Below the pieces are notes generated by a model, which did not search any database, was not told where the DNA came from, and saw only the letters and a program-made list of their open reading frames with translations. From assembly GCA_036502625.1 (NCBI GenBank), contig DASXYG010000077.1, forward strand, positions 1 through 12,603: 12,603 nt of DNA, given 5' to 3'. The DNA comes from DASXYG01 sp036502625. GTDB taxonomy: Bacteria; Actinomycetota; Actinomycetes; Streptosporangiales; Streptosporangiaceae. Below, piece by piece: positions 1 through 7,497 of the stretch (positions within the stretch are counted from its first letter, which is position 1; each line of letters begins with the position of its first letter). Position numbers and translations under genes: made by a program.

Positions 1-363
<363 letters not shown>

Positions 364-550
364 TGCATATAACCCACCCAGATCAGAAACCCAGGGGATT
401 GACACAAGCAAAGAGAACACCTAGCAAAAAATGTCCTCAAAGAAACCCACACCCCGCAGAAAACGAGGTGACGGGAACCAGAAAATCAAACCAACCACCC
501 AGCTCCGAAAAGCCAGGCAGCCAGCCCAACACTGACAAACAAACACGCTG

Positions 551-568
551 TTGAGTTCTCAAAAAACA
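551..568 (-). promoter_or_regulatory. Conserved actinobacterial rrn leader motif (antitermination/processing element)
   Basis: On the minus strand this reads TTTTTTGAGAACTCAACAG, with a short inverted repeat TTGAG-aa-CTCAA at 551-562. A T-run followed by GAGAACTCAA and then a GTGTTTG-type stretch is a recognisable feature of leaders ahead of 16S genes in high-GC Gram-positives. There it is associated with antitermination (boxA-like) and precursor processing. Placement between promoter and 16S start agrees with that role. The exact role here is inferred. Confidence 0.65.
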
Positions 569-632
569 CACGCACATCGTTCGGATCTTCCTTGCGGAAT
601 TTCCTCTGCGAGGCGTTTCCTCGTTGTTCTCA

Positions 633-661
633 ACTCTAGCAGCCGGTCCGCTGTGCTTTGA
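633..661 (-). promoter_or_regulatory. Possible second rRNA promoter with extended -10 (TGCTAGAGT)
   Basis: On the minus strand TAGAGT (633-638) is preceded by TGC, giving the extended -10 form TGnTAnnnT. The region 17 bases upstream (656-661, TCAAAG) is a poor -35, so the call rests on the -10 alone. Several promoters in tandem are usual for rRNA operons of actinomycetes. Confidence 0.4.
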
Positions 662-752
662 CCGAATCCTTTTGGTTGAGCGATCCCCGGCTCGGCCGTA
701 CGTTCCGGTGTTGACCGGCCCGTTCCGTCCCGCTCGCCTTGGGGCAGAGAGA

Positions 753-781
753 ACATTACGGGGGGGCCAACAGCCCGTCAA
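753..781 (-). promoter_or_regulatory. Probable main rRNA promoter, TTGACG-17 bp-TAATGT
   Basis: On the minus strand a -35 hexamer TTGACG (776-781) is followed after exactly 17 bases by TAATGT (753-758). This is close to the consensus for the principal sigma factor of actinobacteria. Transcription would start near 745 and run left through the leader into 16S. The distance of about 380 bases to the mature 16S end is normal for such operons. Confidence 0.75.
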
Positions 782-806
782 ATCGAGGCAGCACAGAACG
801 GACGCT

Positions 807-818
807 CGAGACGTCTCG
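807..818. repeat. Perfect 12-bp palindrome CGAGACGTCTCG upstream of ligB
   Basis: The 12 bases are their own reverse complement. The site lies 49 bases before the ligB start codon and 25 bases upstream of the rRNA -35 box, so it could serve as an operator for either divergent unit. No regulator can be named from the site. Confidence 0.35.
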
Positions 819-867
819 GTCCTGCTACCCGGTGCCCGTGCCGCCGAAACGCCAGGAGGAAGGCCCT

Positions 868-2397
868 ATGTTGCTCGCCGATCTGACGTCGGTATCCGCG
901 CAGGTGGCGGGGGTGTCCGGCCGTCTCGCGAAGGTGGCGGCGATCGCCGAGGCGCTCGGGCGCACCGGCGCGGACGAGGCCCCGATCGCGGTCGCGTTCC
1001 TCACCGGCGAGCTCCGCCAGCGCCAGATCGGCGTGGGCTACCGCTCGCTGCACGACCTCTCCGAGCCGGCCGCGTCCCCCGCGTTGACGCTGAACGAGGT
1101 CGACGACGCGTTCTCCCGGATCAAGGCGATCACCGGCGCCGGTTCGGTGGGCACCCGGCGTACGGCGATCGACGACCTGTTCGCCCGTGCGACCGCCGAC
1201 GAGCAGGCGTTCCTGGTGCGGTTGCTGACCGGCGAGCTGCGGCAGGGGGCGCTCGACGGCGTGATGGTCGACGCGATCGCGAAGGCGACCGGCATCCCGG
1301 TGGCGTCCGTACGCCGCGCGCACATGCTGCGGGGGTCGCTGATCGAGATCGCGGCGTCCGCGCTCGACGGCGGGCAGGCCGCGCTGGACGCGTACCGGCT
1401 CAGCGTCGGGCATCCGCTCGCGCCCATGCTGGCCGGCTCGGCGCCGGACGTCGCGGCCGCGTTCGCGAAGGTGAGTCCGGCGGATGTCGAGTGGAAGCTC
1501 GACGGCATCCGGGTGCAGGTGCACCGCGACGATCGCGAGGTCGGCGTCTACACGCGCAGCCTCGACGACATCACCGCGCGGGTGCCGGAACTGGTGGACG
1601 CCGCGCTGGCGCTGCCCGCGCGCTCGTTCGTCCTGGACGGCGAGGCCATCGCGCTGCGGGACGACGGGCGTCCGCACCCGTTCCAGGTGACGGCCTCGCG
1701 TACGGGATCGAGCGCGGACGTCGCCGCCGTACGGGACCGGACGCCGCTGCGCGCGTACTTCTTTGACGTCCTGCACCTCGACGGGACCGATCTGCTCGAC
1801 GCGCCGCTGCACGAGCGGTACGCCGCGCTCGACGCGTTCGTACCGGAGGAGCTGCGGGTGCCGCGCATCGTCACCGAGGACGTCGACGCGGCGACGGCGT
1901 ACTTCGCCGACGCGGTGGAGCGCGGCCACGAGGGTGTCGTGATCAAGGCGCTCGACGCGCCGTACGCGGCGGGCAGGCGCGGGTCGGGCTGGATCAAGGT
2001 GAAGCCGCGGCACACGCTCGACCTGGTGGTGCTCGCCGCCGAATGGGGCCACGGACGCCGCGAGGGGTGGCTGTCGAACCTGCATCTCGGCGCGCGCGAC
2101 GCCGAGAACGGCGGGTTCGTGATGCTCGGGAAGACGTTCAAGGGGCTGACCGACGAGCTGCTGACGTGGCAGACGGAGCAGTTCCTCGCCCGCGCGACGT
2201 CGCCGGCGGACCGGTGGACGGTGCGGGTGCGGCCCGAGCTGGTGGTGGAGATCGCGTTCGACGGTGTGCAGCGCAGCACGCGGTATCCCGGCGGGCTGGC
2301 GCTGCGGTTCGCGCGGGTGCTGCGCTACCGGCCGGACAAGCGCGCGGACGAGGCCGACACCTTCGACGCCGTACGCGCGCTCGCCGCGGCCGACTGA
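868..2397 (+). CDS. ligB: ATP-dependent DNA ligase (LigB type)
   Basis: This 509-residue protein seals nicks in duplex DNA using ATP through a lysyl-AMP intermediate, an accessory to the essential NAD-dependent ligase. The layout is an N-terminal DNA-binding domain (about 1-180), the adenylation domain (about 195-400) and a C-terminal OB fold (about 405-500). Visible motifs are motif I with the nucleophile K210 in WKLDGIR, motif III FVLDGEAIA (E259), motif IIIa AYFFDVLHLDG (D300), motif IV EGVVIK (K360) and motif V GWIKVKP (K377, K379). The sequence resembles, as I remember it, mycobacterial LigB along its whole length, including the ending VQRSTRYPGGLALRFARVLR. The ATG at 868 is chosen because AGGAGGA (854-860) lies 7 bases before it; the frame stays open back to 739 without a good start. 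The stop is only 7 bases from the stop of the convergent gene at 2405. Confidence 0.95.
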   Translation: MLLADLTSVSAQVAGVSGRLAKVAAIAEALGRTGADEAPIAVAFLTGELRQRQIGVGYRSLHDLSEPAASPALTLNEVDDAFSRIKAITGAGSVGTRRTAIDDLFARATADEQAFLVRLLTGELRQGALDGVMVDAIAKATGIPVASVRRAHMLRGSLIEIAASALDGGQAALDAYRLSVGHPLAPMLAGSAPDVAAAFAKVSPADVEWKLDGIRVQVHRDDREVGVYTRSLDDITARVPELVDAALALPARSFVLDGEAIALRDDGRPHPFQVTASRTGSSADVAAVRDRTPLRAYFFDVLHLDGTDLLDAPLHERYAALDAFVPEELRVPRIVTEDVDAATAYFADAVERGHEGVVIKALDAPYAAGRRGSGWIKVKPRHTLDLVVLAAEWGHGRREGWLSNLHLGARDAENGGFVMLGKTFKGLTDELLTWQTEQFLARATSPADRWTVRVRPELVVEIAFDGVQRSTRYPGGLALRFARVLRYRPDKRADEADTFDAVRALAAAD

Positions 2398-2404
2398 GCG
2401 GCGC

Positions 2405-2722
2405 CTACTTGGCGGAGGCGCTGATGATGCGGTCGAGCTCGGGCGCCGACTCGGGATGTTCGTCCAGATGGCCGAGCAGGAACAGGCACCAGCGGTCGGC
2501 GACGCCGGCGCCGCGGCCGTCCAGCATCTGGGCGCGGTCGCTCTCGAGAAGGGCCAGTGCCGTCTCGCGGGCCGATGAGTCCTCGCCGGTCAGCAGGCCG
2601 ACGATGCTGCCCTCGATCTGCTCCCACCCCGCCTGGGGCATGGCCGACACGAGGACGTCCGCACCGGCACGGGCCAGGGCGGACACGTCGCCCGTGTGGG
2701 TTTCCGTGGAATTCGCGGTCAT
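2405..2722 (-). CDS. Small helical protein of unknown function, next to a TPR gene
   Basis: This 105-residue protein has no signal peptide, membrane segment or catalytic motif that I can see. It looks all-helical and acidic. An Ala-rich helix (ARAGADVLVSAM) is followed by GWEQIEGSIVGLL, a helix ending in ESDRAQML, and a C-terminal part with HLDEHPESAPELDRII. I recall small actinomycete proteins of unknown function with the same order (Ala/Val helix, a W-E pair, then a helix near a D-P/E-S turn), but cannot check this. The ATG at 2722 is preceded by GAGGTGG with a 6-base gap. A TTG start at 2746 is possible but has no such site. The gene has its own promoter (2755-2783) and lies downstream of the TPR gene on the same strand, so a functional pairing is plausible but unproven. 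Confidence 0.75.
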   Translation of the reverse strand: MTANSTETHTGDVSALARAGADVLVSAMPQAGWEQIEGSIVGLLTGEDSSARETALALLESDRAQMLDGRGAGVADRWCLFLLGHLDEHPESAPELDRIISASAK

Positions 2723-2754
2723 GAGAAACCACCTCGACTGCGCCAAATCGTCGA

Positions 2755-2783
2755 TTTATACGATCACCGGCGCCGGACGACAA
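2755..2783 (-). promoter_or_regulatory. Promoter of the small helical gene, TTGTCG-17 bp-TATAAA
   Basis: On the minus strand TTGTCG (2778-2783) and TATAAA (2755-2760) are exactly 17 bases apart, near-consensus for the principal sigma factor. Transcription would start near 2748, giving a leader of about 26 bases with the GAGGTGG ribosome binding site. An inverted repeat overlaps the -35 box. Confidence 0.7.
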
Positions 2784-2793
2784 TTGTCCGGCG
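2771..2793. promoter_or_regulatory. Inverted repeat over the -35 box (operator candidate)
   Basis: Arms CGCCGGAC (2771-2778) and GTCCGGCG (2786-2793) are perfect 8-bp complements around a 7-base centre. Inside lies the 10-bp palindrome GACAATTGTC (2779-2788). The structure covers the -35 hexamer of the promoter at 2755-2783, the usual position for a repressor site. It could also form a hairpin in a transcript from the upstream TPR gene. Confidence 0.5.
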
Positions 2794-2805
2794 ACGCGAA
2801 CTTGG

Positions 2806-2825
2806 AACGGGCCATCACGCCCGTT
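2806..2825. terminator. Hairpin AACGGGC-6-GCCCGTT, terminator-like or operator
   Basis: Perfect 7-bp arms (2806-2812 and 2819-2825) enclose a 6-base loop. It lies between the TPR gene end and the promoter of the small gene, so on the minus strand it could stop TPR transcription. No long T-run follows, as is common in actinobacteria, and function is uncertain. Confidence 0.4.
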
Positions 2826-2965
2826 TGTCATACAGAACGCTATACGCGCTCACCGCGCGATTCGACGCGAAAACTAGAGGCAGAATCGGATTCCGGAATT
2901 GGCGGCCATTCCCTTACCATTCGGTAACCCTTGTGGCGAAGGGGATCGCGGATCTTCGTGGCGTC

Positions 2966-2982
2966 TCGGCGGCGGCCGCCGA
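2966..2982 (-). terminator. GC hairpin just after the TPR stop codon
   Basis: TCGGCGG (2966-2972) and CCGCCGA (2976-2982) form a perfect 7-bp stem with a 3-base loop, starting 5 bases after the TPR stop codon. No T-run follows. It could be a GC-only terminator or protect the 3' end of the message. Confidence 0.35.
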
Positions 2983-2987
2983 CACGG

Positions 2988-4217
2988 TCAAAAGTCGTTC
3001 GGCTCCGGACGTGTCGCCGCAATGCCACGCACGTTGTTCAGTAGGTGTGCGTAGTCGGGCGTCCAGCCGCGGCGCAGCTCCATCGGCATGCGCACGCCGT
3101 TCAGGGCGGGGTCGTCGGGCTGGACGAGGCCCCGGCGGGTGATCCGCCGGACCGCGCCGAGGTGGTCGGCCACCTCGATCCCCCGGCCGAGCGCGCGCAG
3201 GATCGCGGCCAGCCGCAGGCGCGCCGCCAGCGTGACGGGATGCTCCGGGCCGTAGCCGACGCGCCATCCGGCGAGGGTCGCGCGGCACTCGCGCTCGGCC
3301 CAGCGGTACGCCTTGCGTACGCACAGGCAGCGCACCAGGCGGTCGCGCGCCGCGAGCGTACGCGGGTCGGCCGGGCCGTAGAGCCGCTCGGCGTGGCGGA
3401 TGGCCTCGCGGCATTCCAGCTCGGCCTCGGCCGGGCGGCCGACGAGCAGCAGGGCGCCCGCCAGGTGGTGGCGGGCGCGGATGGTCTGCGGGTGGGCCGC
3501 GCCGAGGGCGGCGGCCTGGGTCGCGAGCAGGCGCTCGATCGCGGGGATCGCCGCGTTGACGCGGCCGTGCCTGATCGCCCGGACGGAGTCGTCGAGGCGC
3601 AGGCCGAGGACGTCCTCGTCGGTGGGGCCGAGCGCGTCGGTCGCGGCCTCGATCAGCGCGGTGTACTCCTCCGCGACGTCGCACGGGGCGAGGTCGCGGT
3701 CGGTGCGCAGCGCCGCGAGGTCGCCGCGGGTGCGCAGGGTCAGCCGGTGGGCCGGGCCGAACTGGCCGTCGGCCGCCTTCATCAGGTCGCGGAGGTCCGA
3801 CTCGGCGGGGTCGAGCAGGCCGCAGCCGTGCATGGCGCGGGCGTTGACGCGGCGGACGGCCAGGATGATCGCGTGGCCGGACGGCAGCTCGCGTTCGGCG
3901 CGCTCCAGCACGCCGAGCGCCTCGCCGGCCGCCTCGACCAGGTCGCCGGCGTCGAGGAGCGCCGCCGCCAGGCCGGCGCGGGCGCCGAGCGTCATCGGCG
4001 CGTCGGGGCCGTCGTCGCGGCCGAGGGCGGCGATCACCGTGGTGTACGCACGGATCGCGTCGTCGAGGCGGTGGCCGTGGTGCAGCGCGTGGGCGTGGCG
4101 CAGGGCCGCGGGAACGCGGTCGGCCGGTGTGGCGGGCGGCTCGGCGAACAGATTGCGTACGGTCGCGTGGGCGGTGGGGGCCCACCATGCCCAGTCAGGC
4201 AGGTGCGCGCCGATCAT
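2988..4217 (-). CDS. Tetratricopeptide-repeat (TPR) protein
   Basis: From the chosen start this 409-residue protein is made of helical TPR units and probably acts as a protein-protein scaffold. A first unit lies near residues 35-66 (AALRHAHALHHGHRLDDAIR). Clear repeats follow with the pattern G..HP.T...R..LA..L...GR..EAE at about 239-275, 281-316 and 321-356, and a weaker one at 154-190. No signal peptide, membrane helix, enzyme motif or ATP-binding domain is visible. The frame stays open to an ATG at 4304, but those 29 extra codons are AT-rich, lack a ribosome binding site and cover a perfect inverted repeat. I therefore prefer the ATG at 4217, which itself has only a weak GGAG 12 bases upstream. 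Downstream on the same strand is the small helical gene at 2405-2722. The partner and pathway are not known. Confidence 0.82.
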   Translation of the reverse strand: MIGAHLPDWAWWAPTAHATVRNLFAEPPATPADRVPAALRHAHALHHGHRLDDAIRAYTTVIAALGRDDGPDAPMTLGARAGLAAALLDAGDLVEAAGEALGVLERAERELPSGHAIILAVRRVNARAMHGCGLLDPAESDLRDLMKAADGQFGPAHRLTLRTRGDLAALRTDRDLAPCDVAEEYTALIEAATDALGPTDEDVLGLRLDDSVRAIRHGRVNAAIPAIERLLATQAAALGAAHPQTIRARHHLAGALLLVGRPAEAELECREAIRHAERLYGPADPRTLAARDRLVRCLCVRKAYRWAERECRATLAGWRVGYGPEHPVTLAARLRLAAILRALGRGIEVADHLGAVRRITRRGLVQPDDPALNGVRMPMELRRGWTPDYAHLLNNVRGIAATRPEPNDF

Positions 4218-4281
4218 GGCAGCCGCGCGCTCCGGGAGGCAGGTGAGTGGCGGCACGCCAACGCCGCGAAAGATCCAATTA

Positions 4282-4309
4282 CTGGCATGACGGAATAAAA
4301 TCATGCCAG
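4282..4309. promoter_or_regulatory. Perfect 9-bp inverted repeat upstream of the TPR gene
   Basis: CTGGCATGA (4282-4290) and TCATGCCAG (4301-4309) are exact complements separated by 10 bases. The half-site centres are about two helical turns apart, as expected for a dimeric regulator. It lies 65-92 bases upstream of the preferred TPR start at 4217, in an AT-rich stretch. An RNA hairpin is also possible. Confidence 0.45.
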
Positions 4310-4410
4310 AGATCGACAGGCACCCGATTCTCTACAACTTGGGCGTACAAATTTCCCCCGGGCGATGCACAGACGTGCACATAAGCCGGATTTTGTCGCC
4401 GCCACACCGA

Positions 4411-4426
4411 TTGACTCTAGAATCAA
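4411..4426. repeat. Near-palindrome TTGACTCTAGAATCAA in the gene-free gap
   Basis: The outer TTGA/TCAA and inner TCTAGA are symmetric, with one mismatched pair between them. It lies in the 296-base gap between the TPR start and the LAL stop (4218-4513). A smaller repeat TGCAC-4-GTGCA is at 4366-4379. On the minus strand TAGAGT (4414-4419) resembles a -10 box but no matching -35 is seen. Apart from these and the inverted repeat at 4282-4309 I see nothing in this gap. Confidence 0.3.
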
Positions 4427-4513
4427 ATTCCATTGACCCGGCTTTGCCGCGCGACGATCACGAACAGCTACGAAGAAGCCTAGTGGAATTGCCGTGGCGG
4501 CCGCCCGCGGCGG

Positions 4514-7486
4514 TCAGTCGAAAAGGTGCAGCCGGTGCGCGGTGGCCGCGGCCTCTCCCCTGCTCGCCGCGCCCAGCTTGCCGAGGATGTTCGACACGTG
4601 GACGCTCGCGGTCTTCGCGGAGATGTAGAGCTCGTCGGCGATCTGCCGGTTGGTGCGCCCCGCCGCCACCAGGGAGAGCACGTCGCGCTCGCGCGGGGTC
4701 AGGCCGAGGTCGGTCTTCGCGGGGGCGGTGGACGGCGTTTCCGCGAGGGTCAGCCGCCCCCGGTGGGCGAGTTCGTCGAGCTCGGCGCGCAGCGGCGCGG
4801 CGCGGAGGTCGTCGGCCACCGGCACGGCCTCGCGCAGCCGGCGCTCGGCGGCCTCGCGGTCGCCGATTCGCAGCGCCGCGGCCACGCCGCCGGTGGTGGC
4901 CTGCGCGAACTCGTACGGATTCGACAGCTCCGACCAGGCGGCACGCGCGGTGTCCCAGCCGTCGAGCGCGGGTTGGACGCTGCCCTGGATCTGCAGCGAC
5001 TCGGCATGCCAGGTCAGTTCGTAGGCACGCTGGGCGCGGCCGCGGACGGCCAGCCGGTCGGCGAGGGCGGCCAGCTTGGCGAACGCCCCGTCGGGGTCGG
5101 CGGGGCCCGCCGCCGCGGGTTCGGGGGCGGTGAGCGCCCTGATGGCGCGGGCCGTCAGGCAGACGAGGGGCCAGCTATAGCGCGAGCTGCTCTGCGCGCG
5201 GGGGTCGGCCAGGGCGCGCAGCACTTCGTCGAGCGCCGGGCGGGGGTCGCCCTCGGCCAGCGCGATGCCGATCTTGAGGAGGAGCTGGGGCAGCCGCTCC
5301 TGGGCGCGGAAGAAGCGGTCGCCGCGGATCGCGTGGCTGATCTGGGCGGCCTCCTTGGCGGCGCCGAGATCGCCGCGGGCGAGGCTCAACTGGCCCTTGC
5401 AGTTCATCAGCAGGAACCGGTGGTCCGGCGGGGGGATGAGATCGAGGGCGGCGTCGACGACCTCGGCCGCTTCGTCCCACCGGCCGGCGGACAGCAGGGA
5501 CTCGGCCAGGTTGACGGTCAGGAAGGTGCCCTGCGAGCGGGCCAGGCCGAACTTGGTGGCCTGGGCCAGGCCGGCGCGGGCCACCTCGACGGACGTGGCG
5601 TACTCGCCGGCGCCCTCCAGGAGGTGGGACTCGTTGACCGACGCGCGCACCACGATGTCGTAGCGGCAGGCGCCGAGGGCGAGGGCCCGCGCGCGCTCCA
5701 GATGCGCGCGCGCCTCGGCGAGGTCTTCCGGGCCCGTGGTGAGGGACGAGAAGGTGATCAGCGCCTGCGCCTCGGGAGCCGGCTCGCCGGCTTGACGGGC
5801 CAGCTCCATGGCCTCCTCGGCGTACGCAACGGCCTCGTCGTTGTTGGTCTGGAGCGAGAGGTACTGCGCGAGGGACGAGAGGACCACCGAGCGCGTGGTC
5901 AGCGGCACGCTGTCGTCGAGCAGCTCGGCGGCCTGCCTGAGGTCGACGATCGACTGGTCGCTCCATTGGTAGGCATGGGCCTTGGCGCGCAGCTCGAGCA
6001 GCATGGCGATGCGCCCGCGGTCGGCCTCGGGGTCGAGGCGGCGCAGCGCGGCGGTGGCCAGCGACTTGGCGCGCATGGAGTCGGCGGTGTTGCGCGCCGC
6101 CGTTGCGGCGAGCTCGAGCGGGCGCACCTCGTCGGCGCCGATGAGCTCCTCGGCATCCGGCACTTGGTCCCAGAGGTCGAGGACGCGCTCCAGCATTTCG
6201 AGCTGCTCGGCATAGGCGAGCCGGTCGCGCGCGCGGTCGGCGGCCCGCCAGGCGGCGACCAGGGCCTTGGCGTGTTCCCGCGCGGCATGCCAGTGGTAGG
6301 CGAGCTCGGCGGGCAGGCGCGCGGGCGGCACGAGAGCGGGGTCGGCCTCGATCTCCTCGGCGAACCTCTTGTGCAGCCGGGGGTGCTCGCCGGGGAGCGC
6401 CTCGGAATGAACGGCCTCGCGGATCAGCGCGTGGCGGAAGGCGTAGCCGTCGTCGGTGGGGATCAGGACGTTCGCCGCCACGGCGGGGCGCAGGGAGTCG
6501 GTGAGCAGGGCGTCGTCGAGCCCGGAGACGCGGGCGACGAGCGTGTGGCTGACCGCGCCGGGGCTGGCCGCGACCGTGCGCAGCGCGTCTTGGGTGGCCT
6601 CGGGCAGGCGGGTGATCTGGCGGAGCATCAGGTCGCGGAGGGACTCGGGGAGGTCGCACGAGCCGTCGTCGCACTCGACCAGGGCCTCGACGAACAGGGG
6701 GTTGCCCGCGCTGCGTTCGTACAGGTCGTCGACGAACGTGGGGACGAGCTCGCGGCCGCGCAGGGACGCGGCCTGCTCGGCGACCTCCGCGCGGGTCAGC
6801 GCCGGGAGGTCGACGCGGGTGGTGCTCCGGCCGCGGGCGAGGCCGGAGAGCAGGGTGCGCAGCGGGTGGGTGCGGTGCAGTTCGTCGGACCGGAACGTGA
6901 GGATGAGCAGGACGTGGCCGGTGGTCAGGTTGCGGGTGAGGAAGAGGATGAGGTCGCGCGTGGAGCGCTCGGCCCAGTGGGCGTCTTCCACGATGAGGAC
7001 CAGGGGCCGGTCGGCGGCGACGTGCTCGAAAAGGGTGAGGATCTGCTCGTAGAGCCGGGCGCGCGACTCGTCGCTCGGCATGGACGGCGCGCCGAACTCC
7101 GGCAGCAGGCGGGCGAGCTCGCCGGGACCGCCCGGGAGCAGCGCGTACACCGCCTCGACGCCCATCTCGCGCACCAGGTCGCGGAGCATGGCGACGAACG
7201 GGGCGTACGGCAGGCCGTCGGAACCGATCTCGAGGCACTCGCCGCACAGGGCCTTCGCGTCGAGACCGTGGGTGAACTCGCGGATCAGGCGGGTCTTGCC
7301 GCCACCGGCCTCACCGCCGAGCAGCAGGGTCTCGGGGCCGTGGTCGCGCACGCGTGTGAGCGCGCCGCGCAGCGTCTTCAGCTCCGCGGCACGCCCCACG
7401 AATGTGGACTCCGGCGCGTCTACCACCATGCCGACTAGCATCGCATGCGGGTATGACACACCTCGATCGGTTTTGAGGCCGGTCAT
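4514..7486 (-). CDS. LuxR-family transcriptional regulator with N-terminal AAA ATPase (LAL type)
   Basis: This 990-residue regulator probably uses ATP- and ligand-controlled assembly to switch on a pathway, as known for large ATP-binding LuxR (LAL) proteins. An AAA ATPase domain starts near residue 28 (STFVGRAAEL). Its Walker A is GEAGGGKT at 58-65 and its Walker B is LVLIVEDAHW near 162-171. A long helical TPR-like middle follows (about 400-900), and the C-terminal 60 residues form a LuxR helix-turn-helix (TPRERDVLSLVAAGRTNRQIA, then SAKTASVHVSNILGKL). The length is typical. The ATG at 7486 is favoured because AGGTG (7495-7499) lies 8 bases upstream, overlapping the stop of the microprotein gene at 7498. 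ATGs at 7441 and 7429 are alternatives without a well-spaced site. The frame stays open to 8296, but that part runs through two other genes. The target is unknown; no biosynthetic cluster is visible. Confidence 0.92.
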   Translation of the reverse strand: MTGLKTDRGVSYPHAMLVGMVVDAPESTFVGRAAELKTLRGALTRVRDHGPETLLLGGEAGGGKTRLIREFTHGLDAKALCGECLEIGSDGLPYAPFVAMLRDLVREMGVEAVYALLPGGPGELARLLPEFGAPSMPSDESRARLYEQILTLFEHVAADRPLVLIVEDAHWAERSTRDLILFLTRNLTTGHVLLILTFRSDELHRTHPLRTLLSGLARGRSTTRVDLPALTRAEVAEQAASLRGRELVPTFVDDLYERSAGNPLFVEALVECDDGSCDLPESLRDLMLRQITRLPEATQDALRTVAASPGAVSHTLVARVSGLDDALLTDSLRPAVAANVLIPTDDGYAFRHALIREAVHSEALPGEHPRLHKRFAEEIEADPALVPPARLPAELAYHWHAAREHAKALVAAWRAADRARDRLAYAEQLEMLERVLDLWDQVPDAEELIGADEVRPLELAATAARNTADSMRAKSLATAALRRLDPEADRGRIAMLLELRAKAHAYQWSDQSIVDLRQAAELLDDSVPLTTRSVVLSSLAQYLSLQTNNDEAVAYAEEAMELARQAGEPAPEAQALITFSSLTTGPEDLAEARAHLERARALALGACRYDIVVRASVNESHLLEGAGEYATSVEVARAGLAQATKFGLARSQGTFLTVNLAESLLSAGRWDEAAEVVDAALDLIPPPDHRFLLMNCKGQLSLARGDLGAAKEAAQISHAIRGDRFFRAQERLPQLLLKIGIALAEGDPRPALDEVLRALADPRAQSSSRYSWPLVCLTARAIRALTAPEPAAAGPADPDGAFAKLAALADRLAVRGRAQRAYELTWHAESLQIQGSVQPALDGWDTARAAWSELSNPYEFAQATTGGVAAALRIGDREAAERRLREAVPVADDLRAAPLRAELDELAHRGRLTLAETPSTAPAKTDLGLTPRERDVLSLVAAGRTNRQIADELYISAKTASVHVSNILGKLGAASRGEAAATAHRLHLFD

Positions 7487-7497
7487 GACCCCGGCAC

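Larger units (their letters stand above)
364..867 (-). other. rRNA operon leader and rrn/ligB divergent intergenic region, no protein gene
   Basis: About 500 bases hold no convincing coding sequence. On the minus strand this is the transcribed leader of the rRNA operon plus its promoters. It is visibly less GC-rich than the neighbouring genes and A-rich on the plus strand around 370-590, as rRNA leaders of actinobacteria often are. The octamer TTGAGAAC (minus strand) occurs twice, at 626-633 and 555-562. The right end (782-867) is the upstream region of ligB on the other strand. Short open frames here have no ribosome binding site and no family features. Confidence 0.8.

Noticed and set aside
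364..554. Small plus-strand protein next to the 16S gene
   Set aside because: It is antisense to the rRNA leader and has no ribosome site; its composition follows the A-rich leader strand.
739..867. Longer N-terminus for the DNA ligase
   Set aside because: The extra 43 codons lie over the rRNA promoter and have no ribosome site, whereas AGGAGGA precedes ATG 868 at the right distance and the protein then begins like known LigB.
624..1766. 380-residue plus-strand frame overlapping ligB
   Set aside because: It is Arg-rich shadow coding out of frame with ligB and starts inside the rRNA leader.
2723..2746. TTG start at 2746 for the small helical gene
   Set aside because: It lies at or before the predicted transcription start, while ATG 2722 has GAGGTGG 6 bases upstream.
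4526..7438. 970-residue open frame on the plus strand opposite the LAL regulator
   Set aside because: The minus strand encodes Walker motifs and a LuxR helix-turn-helix; the plus reading is low-complexity Gly/Arg/Ala/Val, a GC-rich shadow.
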